The position numbers and the translations under genes were made by a program. Shown in pieces: positions 16,647 to 24,935 of a stretch of 64,000 nt of DNA (its first letter is position 1; the number at the start of each line of letters is the position of its first letter). Origin of the DNA: Zoogloeaceae bacterium (GTDB taxonomy: Bacteria; Pseudomonadota; Gammaproteobacteria; Burkholderiales; Rhodocyclaceae); NCBI GenBank assembly GCA_024235635.1, contig JACKMA010000001.1, forward strand, positions 248,001-312,000, given 5' to 3'. Below the pieces are notes generated by a model. That model saw only the letters and a list, made by a program, of their open reading frames with translations. It was not told the DNA's origin and made no database searches.

Positions 16647-16663
16647 TGCACCAACATTGTGCA
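16647..16663 (+). promoter_or_regulatory. NtrC-like binding site
   Basis: TGCACCAACATTGTGCA matches the enterobacterial NtrC consensus TGCACC-N5-GGTGCA at 11 of 12 defined positions, with exact spacing. It lies 154 bp upstream of the ATP-grasp start codon. It suggests activation of the ATP-grasp/alpha-E pair under nitrogen limitation. Only one site was found; NtrC enhancers often contain two. Confidence 0.42.
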
Positions 16664-16711
16664 GCGGCCACGATGCGTCCGACGATACACCGGCACACCC
16701 CCTCGTTTCCC

Positions 16712-16727
16712 CGGCACGCGACCGGCC
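16712..16727 (+). promoter_or_regulatory. Possible sigma-54 promoter for the ATP-grasp gene
   Basis: CGGCACGCGACCGGCC has the essential GG and GC dinucleotides separated by exactly 10 bases and a good -24 element (GGCACG). The -12 element is weak (CGGCC against TTGCA). It sits about 60 bp downstream of the NtrC-like site, which is a workable enhancer spacing. In GC-rich DNA such matches arise by chance, so support comes mainly from the pairing. Confidence 0.28.
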
Positions 16728-16816
16728 AGTGACTTGCCCGCATCGAATCTATGGCTCAGACTGAATGAACAGCAACGCCTAGCGGCGGACCGATCCACAG
16801 TCAGGCGGGAGGGCAG

Positions 16817-18271
16817 GTGCCTTCGATCGACTGGAACAAGTACGAAAGCAAAACTTACGACGAGTTGCTCGCAGCGGCCGGGGTCCCGCGGGGTGCCGCG
16901 GCCGAACTGGTACGTCATCTGGCGGGCCTCGCACCGGACGAGATCGAGGATCTCAAGACCACCGCCGAAGTCGCGATCCAGGTGATGGGCATCACCTTCA
17001 CGGTCTATTCCGACGCCGGCATGATCGACCGGGCATGGCCTTTCGACATCATTCCGAGGATCATTCCGGCCGATCAGTGGCGCCGGACCGAGGCCGGACT
17101 GGCCCAGCGGGTGCGCGCGCTGAACATGTTCATCGACGACCTCTATCACGAGCAGCGCATCGTGCGCGACGGCGTGTTTCCGGCCGAGTTGCTTGAGGAG
17201 TCGGTCAATTTCAGGCCGCAATGCGTCGGCATCTCGCCGCCCAATGCCATCTGGGCCCACATATGCGGTTCGGATCTGGTGCGCGATGCCGACGGGACCA
17301 TCTACGTTCTCGAGGACAACCTGCGCATCCCTTCGGGCGTGTCTTACATGCTCGAGAACCGCAACGTCTCGAAGCGCGTGCTGCCGGAACTGTTCGCGAC
17401 CGGCCGTATCCTGCCGGTGGACGACTACCCGGCGCAGCTCTACGACATGCTCGCATCGATGTCGCCGCGGCAAGGTGTCGAACCATCGATCGTCGTAATG
17501 ACGCCGGGCGTGTTCAATTCGGCCTACTTCGAACATGCCTTCCTGGCCCAGCAGATGGGCGTCGAGCTGGTCGAAGGCTCGGACCTGATCGTCGGTTCCG
17601 ACGACTGCGTCTATATGCGCACGATCGAGGGCCTGTCCCGGGTGGACGTGATCTACCGCCGGGTCGACGACATGTTCATCGATCCCGAGGCATTCAACCC
17701 CGATTCGATCCTCGGCGTGCGCGGGCTGATTCGGGCGTGGCGGGCCGGCAATGTCGCGTTGTGCAACGCGCCGGGCGCCGGCGTCGCGGACGACAAGGTG
17801 GTGTACGCCTTCGTGCCGAAGATCATCCGCTACTACCTCGGCGAGGACGCACTGCTGCCCAACGTACCGAGCTATCTCTGCATGGACCCGAAGGAGCGTG
17901 ACTACGTGCTGGCCAATCTCGACAAGCTGGTGGTCAAGCCGGCCAACGAGTCCGGCGGCTACGGCATGCTGGTCGGCCCCCATGCCAGTGCGCAGAAACG
18001 CGCGGAATTCGCCGAACTGATCAAGGCCAATCCACGCAACTACATGGCCCAGCCCACGCTCTCGCTGTCGACGACGCCGACCTTGTGCGAAGGGGGCGCG
18101 GAACCACGCCACGTGGACCTGCGCCCGTTCATCCTGTCGTCGGGACAGGACGTCTATGTCACGACTGGCGGCCTGACCCGGGTCGCCCTGGTCAAGGGGT
18201 CCCTGGTCGTCAATTCGAGCCAGGGCGGGGGCAGCAAGGACACCTGGATCGTGGCCAGCGAGGACGCCTGA
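16817..18271 (+). CDS. Circularly permuted type 2 ATP-grasp protein
   Basis: The 484-residue product starts at GTG 16817 behind GGGAGGG. It shows the family's hallmark segments: PFDIIPRIIPADQW, LNMFIDDLYHEQRIVRDG, LEDNLRIPSGVSYMLENR, VVKPANESGGYGMLVG and PTLSLSTTPTL. Circularly permuted ATP-grasp enzymes are predicted to form amide or peptide bonds in small peptides, in partnership with alpha-E proteins, transglutaminase-like proteases and the Anbu peptidase. Here the alpha-E gene follows 3 bp later, but no transglutaminase or Anbu gene is in the window. Product unknown. Regulation by nitrogen status is suggested by the upstream NtrC-like site. Confidence 0.9.
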   Translation: MPSIDWNKYESKTYDELLAAAGVPRGAAAELVRHLAGLAPDEIEDLKTTAEVAIQVMGITFTVYSDAGMIDRAWPFDIIPRIIPADQWRRTEAGLAQRVRALNMFIDDLYHEQRIVRDGVFPAELLEESVNFRPQCVGISPPNAIWAHICGSDLVRDADGTIYVLEDNLRIPSGVSYMLENRNVSKRVLPELFATGRILPVDDYPAQLYDMLASMSPRQGVEPSIVVMTPGVFNSAYFEHAFLAQQMGVELVEGSDLIVGSDDCVYMRTIEGLSRVDVIYRRVDDMFIDPEAFNPDSILGVRGLIRAWRAGNVALCNAPGAGVADDKVVYAFVPKIIRYYLGEDALLPNVPSYLCMDPKERDYVLANLDKLVVKPANESGGYGMLVGPHASAQKRAEFAELIKANPRNYMAQPTLSLSTTPTLCEGGAEPRHVDLRPFILSSGQDVYVTTGGLTRVALVKGSLVVNSSQGGGSKDTWIVASEDA

Positions 18272-18274
18272 ACG

Positions 18275-19237
18275 ATGCTATCTCGAGTCGCCGAGAACCT
18301 GTACTGGATGTCCCGCTACATCGAGCGGGCCGAGGATACCGCCAGGCTGCTGCGGGTCACCCGCCATCTGATGCTCGACTTCCCGGGCACGCCGACGCTG
18401 GGATGGTCGTCATTGATCATCATCACCGGCGCCGAGCAGCTGTTCGACGAGAATTATCCGAGGCGGGACGAGGCGAGCGTCCTCAGCTTCCTCTGTGCCG
18501 ATCGCAACCATGGCGGTTCGATCCTCGCCGCCCTGGGGGCGGCCCGGGAGAATTTGCGGACGACGCGCGAAGTGCTGCCGCGCGAGATATGGGAAGAGAT
18601 CAACCAGCTGTATCTGACCGTCGGCAACCACCTCTCCGGTGGCATTGCCCAGCGACGTCGCGACGATTTCCTGAGAATGGTGATCCGCGGCTGCCAGACC
18701 CTGGTCGGATTGGTCGAGGGCAGCCTCAGCCACGGTTCGGCCCGCCGCTTCTGCGAAATCGGACGCCTGCTGGAACGCGCAGACATGACCACCCGCATCC
18801 TCGACGTGCGCTCGGCCAATCTGCTGCCCCGCAGTCCGGAGGACCTGACGCCGTTCGAGAACCTGCAGTGGATGAGCGTGCTGAAATCACTGTCCGCTCA
18901 CCAGATGTACCGCCAGCGAACGCGAAACCGGGTGCGAGGGCCCGACGTCGTGCGATTCCTGCTGCAGGATCGGGATTTTCCGCGCTCGGTCTATCGCTGC
19001 CTCGACGACCTGTGCCGCAGCTTCGCCGCACTGCCGCGCCACCAGACCGCCGTCGACGCGGCCGCGAGCAGCCGCGACGCCCTGCTGGCTGCGAGCGGCG
19101 ACGATCTTGCACGCGAACCCGAACATCTCCACGGATTCGTCGACAGCGTCCAGATCGGCTTCCAGCACATCGACGAGGCGATCCGCAGCACCTGGTTCGC
19201 CGGAGTCGATGCGCCGGCGCCGGTAATCTCCGGCTGA
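18275..19237 (+). CDS. Alpha-E domain protein
   Basis: The 320-residue, largely helical protein starts MLSRVAENLYWMSRYIERAEDTARLLRV, with the hallmark N-A-x-x-L-Y-W-M-S-R-Y-x-E-R-A-E-D-like opening of the alpha-E family. A second conserved part is RRFCEIGRLLERADMTTRILDVR. It starts 3 bp after the ATP-grasp stop, so the two are translated together. It is believed to be the partner of the permuted ATP-grasp enzyme in making a peptide-like compound; biochemical evidence is scarce. No signal peptide or membrane helix. Confidence 0.9.
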   Translation: MLSRVAENLYWMSRYIERAEDTARLLRVTRHLMLDFPGTPTLGWSSLIIITGAEQLFDENYPRRDEASVLSFLCADRNHGGSILAALGAARENLRTTREVLPREIWEEINQLYLTVGNHLSGGIAQRRRDDFLRMVIRGCQTLVGLVEGSLSHGSARRFCEIGRLLERADMTTRILDVRSANLLPRSPEDLTPFENLQWMSVLKSLSAHQMYRQRTRNRVRGPDVVRFLLQDRDFPRSVYRCLDDLCRSFAALPRHQTAVDAAASSRDALLAASGDDLAREPEHLHGFVDSVQIGFQHIDEAIRSTWFAGVDAPAPVISG

Positions 19238-19274
19238 GCGAGACCGGGGCAGGTCCGACGCGGACAGTCGGTCG

Positions 19275-20099
19275 GTGCTGAGGATCATCCATCGCGACGA
19301 ACGTCTGGTCGCCATCGACAAGCCATCCGGCCTTCTGGTCCATCGCTCGGACGTCGACCGCCACGCTTGCCGGTTCGCGGTTCAGATGTTGCGCGACCAG
19401 ATCGGCCGACGGGTCCATCCCGTGCATCGTCTCGACCGGGCCACCTCCGGCGTACTGTTGTTCGCGCTCGACCGCGAAGGCGCGAGCACGCTGGCACGCC
19501 AGTTCGAGGGTGGCCTCAAGCGCAGTCGCTATCTCGCGATCGTGCGCGGCCACACCACCGATTCCGGCGTCATCGACAAGGCGCTGGCCGAACCCGAAGA
19601 CCCGCGACTGTCGTCGCCGATACGCCCATACCGGCCGGCCTGTACGCATTTCACCACCCTCGCCCGTACCGAACTGCCGTTTGCCGTCGACCGCTACCCG
19701 ACCAGTCGATATTCATTGCTGATGATCGAGCCCGAGACCGGTCGTCGGCATCAGATCCGTCGGCACCTGAAGCACCTGTCACACCCGATCGTCGGTGACA
19801 CCACCTACGGCAAGGGACGGCACAATCGCTTCGTGGCAGATCACTTCGGTGTACGTCGGCTGCTGCTTGCCTGCATCGAACTGACGGTTGCGCACCCCGA
19901 CGACGGACGCTTGCTGACGCTGGTGGCACCGCCCGGCGACGCTTTCGGCGCGCTGCTCGCGCAACTCGGCTGGGCTGATGTCCTGGCGGCGCGCTGGCAC
20001 GGCGGCAACGAACCTCAGGCCGGCGCGCGCGGCTTGGAGTCGGACCACCTTCGTAGGAAAATGGAGGATTGCGAAGAAAGTCCAGGAACACCGAGATGA
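19275..20099 (+). CDS. truC: tRNA pseudouridine(65) synthase TruC
   Basis: The 274-residue RluA-family enzyme carries the catalytic motif HRLDRATSGVLLFAL, whose Asp is the nucleophile, and the C-terminal signature GRRHQIRRHLKHLSHPIVGD then RQN-like GRHNRFVADHFG. Overall similarity in spacing is closest to TruC, which converts U65 of certain tRNAs. The start is GTG 19275; the start MLRIIHRDERLVAIDKPSG aligns with TruC. The last ~30 residues extend past the usual end. The stop overlaps the transaldolase ATG (ATGA, 20096-20099), so the two are coupled. Confidence 0.85.
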   Translation: MLRIIHRDERLVAIDKPSGLLVHRSDVDRHACRFAVQMLRDQIGRRVHPVHRLDRATSGVLLFALDREGASTLARQFEGGLKRSRYLAIVRGHTTDSGVIDKALAEPEDPRLSSPIRPYRPACTHFTTLARTELPFAVDRYPTSRYSLLMIEPETGRRHQIRRHLKHLSHPIVGDTTYGKGRHNRFVADHFGVRRLLLACIELTVAHPDDGRLLTLVAPPGDAFGALLAQLGWADVLAARWHGGNEPQAGARGLESDHLRRKMEDCEESPGTPR

Positions 20100-21172
20100 A
20101 TCCGTTGCGCGAAACACGCCGCCTGGGCCAGCAGATCTGGCTCGACAACCTTTCCCGCACCCTGCTCAACGACGGGGAGCTGGAGCGTCTGGTTCGTGAA
20201 GACGGGGTCGCCGGCATCACCACCAACCCGGCGATCTTCGAGAAGGCGATCGCCGCCGGCCGCTACTATGAGGACGAGTTGAGCGCGCTGAAGCGGCAGG
20301 ATCTGGATCCGGAGCAACGTTACGAGCGACTCGCCATTGCCGATGTCCGCCGCGCCTGCGACCTGCTGAAGGACGAATACGAACGCAGCGAGTTCGATGC
20401 CGGCTACGTCAGCCTCGAGGTTTCGCCGGCACTGGCGCACGACACCGACGGTACACTGCAGGCGGCACGTCGGCTTCGGGCGGCGGTCGACCGCGACAAT
20501 CTATTGATCAAGGTACCGGCGACACCGGCCGGCATCGAGGCGGTCGAGCAGCTCGTTGCGGAAGGCATCAGCGTGAACGTCACCTTGATGTTCTCGCTGG
20601 CCCACTGCGAAGCGGTCGCCGCCGCCTTCGAACGCGGCGTTGCCCGTCTGCTGACCGCGAACGGAAATCCGGCCAGGATCAAGTCGGTCGCGAGCCTGTT
20701 CCTGAGCCGGGTCGACACGTTGGTGGACGCGATGCTCGGCGAACTCGGCGACGACGCTGCCGAGCTATGCGGCAAGAGTGCCGTGGCGATGGCCAAGCTG
20801 GCCTATCGCGCGTATTGCGAGCGCTGCGAAACGCCCGGATTCAAGCAGTTGCGCGCACACGGCGTGCGTCCCCAGCAGATGCTGTGGGCGAGCACCGGCA
20901 CGAAGAATCCGGCATACAGCGATTTGCTCTACGTCGAACCGCTGATCGGCCCGGAAACCGTCAATACGGTCCCCGACGCCACTCTCGAGGCGCTGCGCCG
21001 GCGCGGCCATATCGCATCGACGCTGGCCGACGGCGTCGATCAGGCGCAGCAGGTGTTCGCCCGCCTCGCCCACCTGGGCATCGACATGACCGAAGTCGGC
21101 GAACGCCTGCAGCGCGAGGGGCTGGTGCTGTTCGAGCAGGCGTTTGCGAGGATGCTGGAAACGACCACCTGA
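20096..21172 (+). CDS. tal: Transaldolase
   Basis: The 358-residue protein starts MNPLRETRRLGQQIWLDNLSR and has the TIM-barrel motifs GVAGITTNPAIF, the Schiff-base lysine in NLLIKVPAT (Lys139), GISVNVTLMFS and LWASTGTKNPAYSDLLYVE. It belongs to the longer cyanobacterial/actinobacterial-like subfamily (about 360 residues). It exchanges a dihydroxyacetone unit between sedoheptulose-7-P and glyceraldehyde-3-P in the pentose phosphate pathway, and in methylotrophs in the ribulose monophosphate cycle. The start at 20096 overlaps the truC stop; an in-frame ATG nine codons upstream lies inside truC. Confidence 0.93.
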   Translation: MNPLRETRRLGQQIWLDNLSRTLLNDGELERLVREDGVAGITTNPAIFEKAIAAGRYYEDELSALKRQDLDPEQRYERLAIADVRRACDLLKDEYERSEFDAGYVSLEVSPALAHDTDGTLQAARRLRAAVDRDNLLIKVPATPAGIEAVEQLVAEGISVNVTLMFSLAHCEAVAAAFERGVARLLTANGNPARIKSVASLFLSRVDTLVDAMLGELGDDAAELCGKSAVAMAKLAYRAYCERCETPGFKQLRAHGVRPQQMLWASTGTKNPAYSDLLYVEPLIGPETVNTVPDATLEALRRRGHIASTLADGVDQAQQVFARLAHLGIDMTEVGERLQREGLVLFEQAFARMLETTT

Positions 21173-21186
21173 ACGCTGGCTGCGGG

Positions 21187-21546
21187 TCAGTCGTCCGGCG
21201 CGGACGACCCGCCCGCCGGCCTGTCCATCAGGCGGGCGATCTGCTCGGTTTCCGACTGCAGGCAAAGCAGGCGGTCGCGCAAGGCTTCGAGCTGATCCTC
21301 CATCATGCTCATCATCATCCGCGTGGCCCGCAGCGGACTGCCGGCCTGGGCCCTGGCGCGATCGATGCGGAGCTGGAATTCGCGCAGGCGCGCCTGCTGT
21401 GGCAACGGATGCGACGCGATGTAGCCTTCGATCAGGCGCTCGCGCTCGCGAAAATACTGCTCCGGCCGCTGCTCGGCCAGCTCACACCAGGCATCGAAGT
21501 CGAGATCGTCCACCCGCGGGCTCCATGCATCGGAGCAAAGCTCCAC
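21187..21546 (-). CDS. DUF3135-family protein
   Basis: The 119-residue, charged, helical, cytoplasmic protein opens with a DFDAWCELAEQRPEQYFRERERLIEGYI segment, followed by RLREFQLRIDRARAQAGSPL and RMMMSMMEDQLEALRD. This pattern fits DUF3135, small proteins of unknown function in beta- and gammaproteobacteria. It is convergent with transaldolase, with 14 bp between stops, and lies downstream of cheA1 on the same strand. Confidence 0.68.
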   Translation of the reverse strand: MELCSDAWSPRVDDLDFDAWCELAEQRPEQYFRERERLIEGYIASHPLPQQARLREFQLRIDRARAQAGSPLRATRMMMSMMEDQLEALRDRLLCLQSETEQIARLMDRPAGGSSAPDD

Positions 21547-21657
21547 ACGGGGCCATCCTAGGGCAGGTCAAACGGACGAGACAAGCCGCATCGGTCCGCG
21601 AACGTGACGGATGCGGCGATAACGGGCGAAGGCGCGCTCCGGTACGGCGCCAGGAAG

Positions 21658-23568
21658 TCAGGCGGCCAGCGCAGCCCTCGCGATCCGCGTCAGGTAGCTG
21701 CGCGGCACGCCGCGCTGATCACCGGCGGAGCCGAGCAACTCCTTCATGTCCAGAATCAGCACGATCTGGCCGTTCGACAGGGTGGTCACGCCGGCGACGC
21801 CCTTCGGGCGGAAATCGTCGAGGGACTTGATCACCGCGTCCTCGCGGCCGGCGAAGCTGTCGATCGCCAGGACGAAGCTCTGCTCCGCGGTCTGCATCAG
21901 CACCCCGTACTCGGGCACCCGTTCCATCGGCCAGTCGAGCAGGCTTGCCAGCGGCAACACCGGCAACACTTCGCCTCGCACCACCATCGTCGCCCGACCG
22001 CCGACTTCCTGCACCTGATCGAGTTCGATCGGCAGGATCTCGCGCACCATCGACAGCGGCACCGCCAACGGCTGTTCGCCAAGGCGCACCAGCAGCACCG
22101 GCAGGATCGCCAGGGTCAGCGGCAGGTTGATCACGAAGGTCGTGCCCTGCCCCTGCGCCGACTTGATGTCGATGGTGCCGTTGAGCTTCTGGATGTTCGT
22201 ACGAACGACATCCATGCCGACACCGCGCCCGGACACGTCGGAGACGTTCTCGGCCGTCGAGAAGCCGGGCATGAACACCAGATTGAAGCTCTGGCGTTCA
22301 TCCATCGTGTTGGCTTCCTCGTCGGTGATCAGCCCTTTCGACAAGGCCTTGGTCCGAAGCTTCTCCGGATCCATGCCGCGGCCGTCGTCGGCCACCAGGA
22401 TGACGATGTGATCGCCTTCCTGGCGGGCCTCGAGGCGCACGGCCGACTTGGTCGGCTTGCCGTTGGCCTTGCGTTCGTCGCTGCTCTCGACGCCATGGTC
22501 CACCGCGTTGCGGATGAGGTGGATGATCGGATCGGACAGATCCTCGATCATCGTCTTGTCGATCTCGGTTTCTTCGCCGGCCAGCACCAGTTCGACATCC
22601 TTGCCGAGGTTGCGGGCGAGATCGCGGGCGATCCGCGGATATTTCTGGAACAAGCGCCCGATCGGCTGCATCCGGGTCTTCATCACCGCATTCTGAAGGT
22701 CGGACACCAGAAGATCGAGCTGACTGACCGCGACATCGAGCGCATGGAAGGTTTCGTTGTCGGCGCTGCCGGCGAGGATCTCGCTGCGCAGCGCATTGAG
22801 CCGGTTCTTGGTCAGGCCGATCTCGCCCGACAGGTTCAGTACCTGATCGAGGCGCGACGTGTCCACCCGGATCGAGTTGTCACGGGCACGCTCGCTCTCG
22901 CGACGCCCGACCGGACCCGAGTAGCCAGGCTTGTCGGTGGCCCGTCGTCCGATCGCCGCCTTGACGATTTGTTCGGGGGACTTGCCCGCGACTTCGGTAT
23001 GCTCAGGCGCGGCCGGCGCCGGCGCGACCACCGGCGCCGGCTTGACCGGCACGCCTGCGACAGCCGCATGCAGGGCCGCCCAGTCAGGCTCACCGGCTTT
23101 GGCCGTGGCAGCGGGCTGCACCGCATCCACCAGTTCGCCGACGGATTTCTGGGCCGACGGCGCAACGCCTTCCAGTTCGCCGGACAGCGCGGCCTTCAGC
23201 CGTGCGATCAGATCAGGGTCCGCCGGCGGTGGCTGGGTGGCGCCCTCGAGATAACCGAACATGTCGCGCACGGACCCCGTGGCCGCCAGGATCACGTCCA
23301 TGATCTCGGGCGAGACGTCGAGTTCGCCGTTGCGCAGCTTGTCGAACAGATTCTCCGTCAGGTGGCACAGCGTCACCAGTTCGGCGGCATTGAGAAAGCC
23401 TGCCCCACCCTTGATGGTATGAAAGCCACGGAAGATGTCGTTGAGCAGGCCTCGGTCGTCCGGTGCCCGTTCCAGATCCACCAGCTTGTTGTCGACCCCG
23501 GAAAGCAGGTCTCCGGCCTCGACCAGGAAATCCTGCAGCAGGTCTTCCATTCCCGCGAAATCACTCAT
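21658..23568 (-). CDS. cheA: Chemotaxis histidine kinase CheA (first copy, no evident P2)
   Basis: The product is 636 residues. P1/Hpt domain with phospho-accepting His50 in GFHTIKGGAGFL; a Pro/Ala-rich linker of about 130 residues; P3 dimerisation region (VDTSRLDQVLNLSGEIGL); P4 ATPase with N box LIRNAVDHGVES (~355) and G boxes DDGRGMD and SGRGVGMD; and a C-terminal P5 CheW-like domain. I see no P2 CheY-binding domain between P1 and P3. It is the last gene of the run cheV-cheV-cheY-cheZ-cheA, 33 bp after cheZ. A second, larger CheA lies at 38775-40991. Confidence 0.93.
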   Translation of the reverse strand: MSDFAGMEDLLQDFLVEAGDLLSGVDNKLVDLERAPDDRGLLNDIFRGFHTIKGGAGFLNAAELVTLCHLTENLFDKLRNGELDVSPEIMDVILAATGSVRDMFGYLEGATQPPPADPDLIARLKAALSGELEGVAPSAQKSVGELVDAVQPAATAKAGEPDWAALHAAVAGVPVKPAPVVAPAPAAPEHTEVAGKSPEQIVKAAIGRRATDKPGYSGPVGRRESERARDNSIRVDTSRLDQVLNLSGEIGLTKNRLNALRSEILAGSADNETFHALDVAVSQLDLLVSDLQNAVMKTRMQPIGRLFQKYPRIARDLARNLGKDVELVLAGEETEIDKTMIEDLSDPIIHLIRNAVDHGVESSDERKANGKPTKSAVRLEARQEGDHIVILVADDGRGMDPEKLRTKALSKGLITDEEANTMDERQSFNLVFMPGFSTAENVSDVSGRGVGMDVVRTNIQKLNGTIDIKSAQGQGTTFVINLPLTLAILPVLLVRLGEQPLAVPLSMVREILPIELDQVQEVGGRATMVVRGEVLPVLPLASLLDWPMERVPEYGVLMQTAEQSFVLAIDSFAGREDAVIKSLDDFRPKGVAGVTTLSNGQIVLILDMKELLGSAGDQRGVPRSYLTRIARAALAA

Positions 23569-23601
23569 CGTTGGCTCCGCTAACGGTTCATCCGTGCCGG
23601 G

Positions 23602-24486
23602 TCAGAAACCCAGGCTTTCCAGCAGATCGTCCACCTGCTCCTGGCTGGAGACGACGTCGTCGCGACCTTCCGCGCTGATCACCGGACCATTCATCAGGCT
23701 GTCGCCGTGATCGGGCTTGCGATCGGGCGGCATCGCCTCGATCAGCACCGAGAGCATCTGTTGCTCGAGGTTCTGGGCGAGGTCGACGACCCGCTTGATG
23801 ACCTGACCGGTGAGATCCTGGAAATCCTGTGCCATCATGATTTCCATCAACTGGTCGCCGGTCGCGCGGCTCCCTTCCCGCACCTGGCCCAGGAACTGTC
23901 GCGTTTCGCCGGCCAGCCTCTTGAAGTCGTCGACCGACAGTTGTTGCGAATAGACCTTCTCCCAGCGCGACTCCAGATCGGCGGCGTCGCCCTGCAACTT
24001 GTCCTGGATCGGCTTGGCGACGTCGGTCGCGTTGAGCACGCGGCTCGCCGCCTGTTCGGTCATCTGGGCAATGTACGTCAGTCGCTGCCGGGCGTCTGGT
24101 ATCGCTTCAGCGGCTTCCTGCAGCGCCTGATCGAAGCCGAGCTGACGCAGCGCGTCGTGCAGCTGGCGGGTCATCTGGCCGATGCGGTTGAACATCGCAT
24201 CGCCGCCCGGCGCCTTGTCGCCGGCGGCGCTACTGCCCGGCGCGGCGTCTTCGGCGGGCATTTGAATGCCGGTTCCGCCGCCGCCCGCACCGTCGCCTGC
24301 AGAAGAATCACCGAATTCCTCGGCAACCGAATCGAACAGCGCCTGCAGTTCGTCGCTGTCGCTGTCGTCGGACTGTTCCTCGACCACCTCGAGCTTCGGC
24401 TGGGCCGGCTCGGAGGCGATGCTGTCGAACAATGCCTGCAGTTCGTCGGTATCGCCCGATTCGTCGAACTTGAGCCGTTTCGCCAT
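23602..24486 (-). CDS. cheZ: Protein phosphatase CheZ
   Basis: The product is 294 residues. The dephosphorylation centre is visible in MAQDFQDLTGQVIKRV (Asp and Gln spaced as in CheZ Asp143/Gln147), within a long helical hairpin. The extreme C-terminus QVDDLLESLGF is the typical CheY-P-docking helix. It removes phosphate from CheY-P. The N-terminal ~60 residues carry a duplicated DELQALFDS peptide (14-22 and 45-53), followed by a Gly/Ala-rich linker. The start at 24486 has GAGGAAC; an in-frame upstream ATG overlaps that site. Preceded by cheY. Confidence 0.92.
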   Translation of the reverse strand: MAKRLKFDESGDTDELQALFDSIASEPAQPKLEVVEEQSDDSDSDELQALFDSVAEEFGDSSAGDGAGGGGTGIQMPAEDAAPGSSAAGDKAPGGDAMFNRIGQMTRQLHDALRQLGFDQALQEAAEAIPDARQRLTYIAQMTEQAASRVLNATDVAKPIQDKLQGDAADLESRWEKVYSQQLSVDDFKRLAGETRQFLGQVREGSRATGDQLMEIMMAQDFQDLTGQVIKRVVDLAQNLEQQMLSVLIEAMPPDRKPDHGDSLMNGPVISAEGRDDVVSSQEQVDDLLESLGF

Positions 24487-24522
24487 GTTCCTCACTCCCC
24501 GATGTTTCGAAACGACCGGCCG

Positions 24523-24921
24523 TCAGGCGGCGGCCTTGCCCATCTTCTCGAAGATCTTTTCGAGCTTCTCCGCCAGCGTGCCTGCGGTGAATGGCTTGAC
24601 CACGTAGCCACTGGCACCGGCCTGCGCCGCCGCAATGATGTTTTCCTTCTTGGCCTCGGCCGTCACCATCAGGACCGGCAGGTGCTTGAGTCCGGCGGTT
24701 GCGCGAATCGTCTGCAGCAAGGTGAGGCCGTCCATGTTCGGCATGTTCCAGTCGGTCACGACGAAATCGAACGAGGCGCTTTGCAGTTTCTGTAATGCAG
24801 CGACACCGTCTTCCGCCTCGTCGACATTGGTGTATCCGAGCTCCTTCAGCAGATTTCGAACGATCCTGCGCATCGTCGAAAAGTCATCAACCACGAGAAA
24901 TCTCATCTTCGGATCGGCCAT
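24523..24921 (-). CDS. cheY: Response regulator CheY (first copy)
   Basis: The 132-residue single receiver domain has the acidic pocket in FLVVDDFST, the phospho-acceptor Asp in FVVTDWNMPNMDG, the switch Thr in LMVTAEA and the Lys in VVKPFT. The FSTMRRIVRNLLKELG helix is typical of true CheY. In its phosphorylated form it binds FliM in the flagellar motor. The start MADPKMRF has GGAGAGAG. It lies directly before cheZ, as in many proteobacteria, and after the tandem cheV genes. Confidence 0.93.
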   Translation of the reverse strand: MADPKMRFLVVDDFSTMRRIVRNLLKELGYTNVDEAEDGVAALQKLQSASFDFVVTDWNMPNMDGLTLLQTIRATAGLKHLPVLMVTAEAKKENIIAAAQAGASGYVVKPFTAGTLAEKLEKIFEKMGKAAA

Positions 24922-24935
24922 CTCTCTCTCCGGAT

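Larger units (their letters stand above)
16259..16816. other. Divergent intergenic region with NtrC-like site
   Basis: This 558 bp region between OsmC (leftward) and the ATP-grasp gene (rightward) is long for this genome. Small open frames in it have no recognisable content. It holds an NtrC-like palindrome (16647-16663) and a possible sigma-54 promoter (16712-16727), both listed separately. Confidence 0.55.

Noticed and set aside
16259..16816. Small open frames in the OsmC/ATP-grasp gap (e.g. 16363-16764)
   Set aside because: No ribosome sites, no domain, and the region looks regulatory.
21604..23583. 659-codon plus-strand open frame opposite cheA1
   Set aside because: It lies exactly antisense to a gene with full CheA motifs; its translation is Arg/His/Asp-rich with no domains, as expected in GC-rich DNA.
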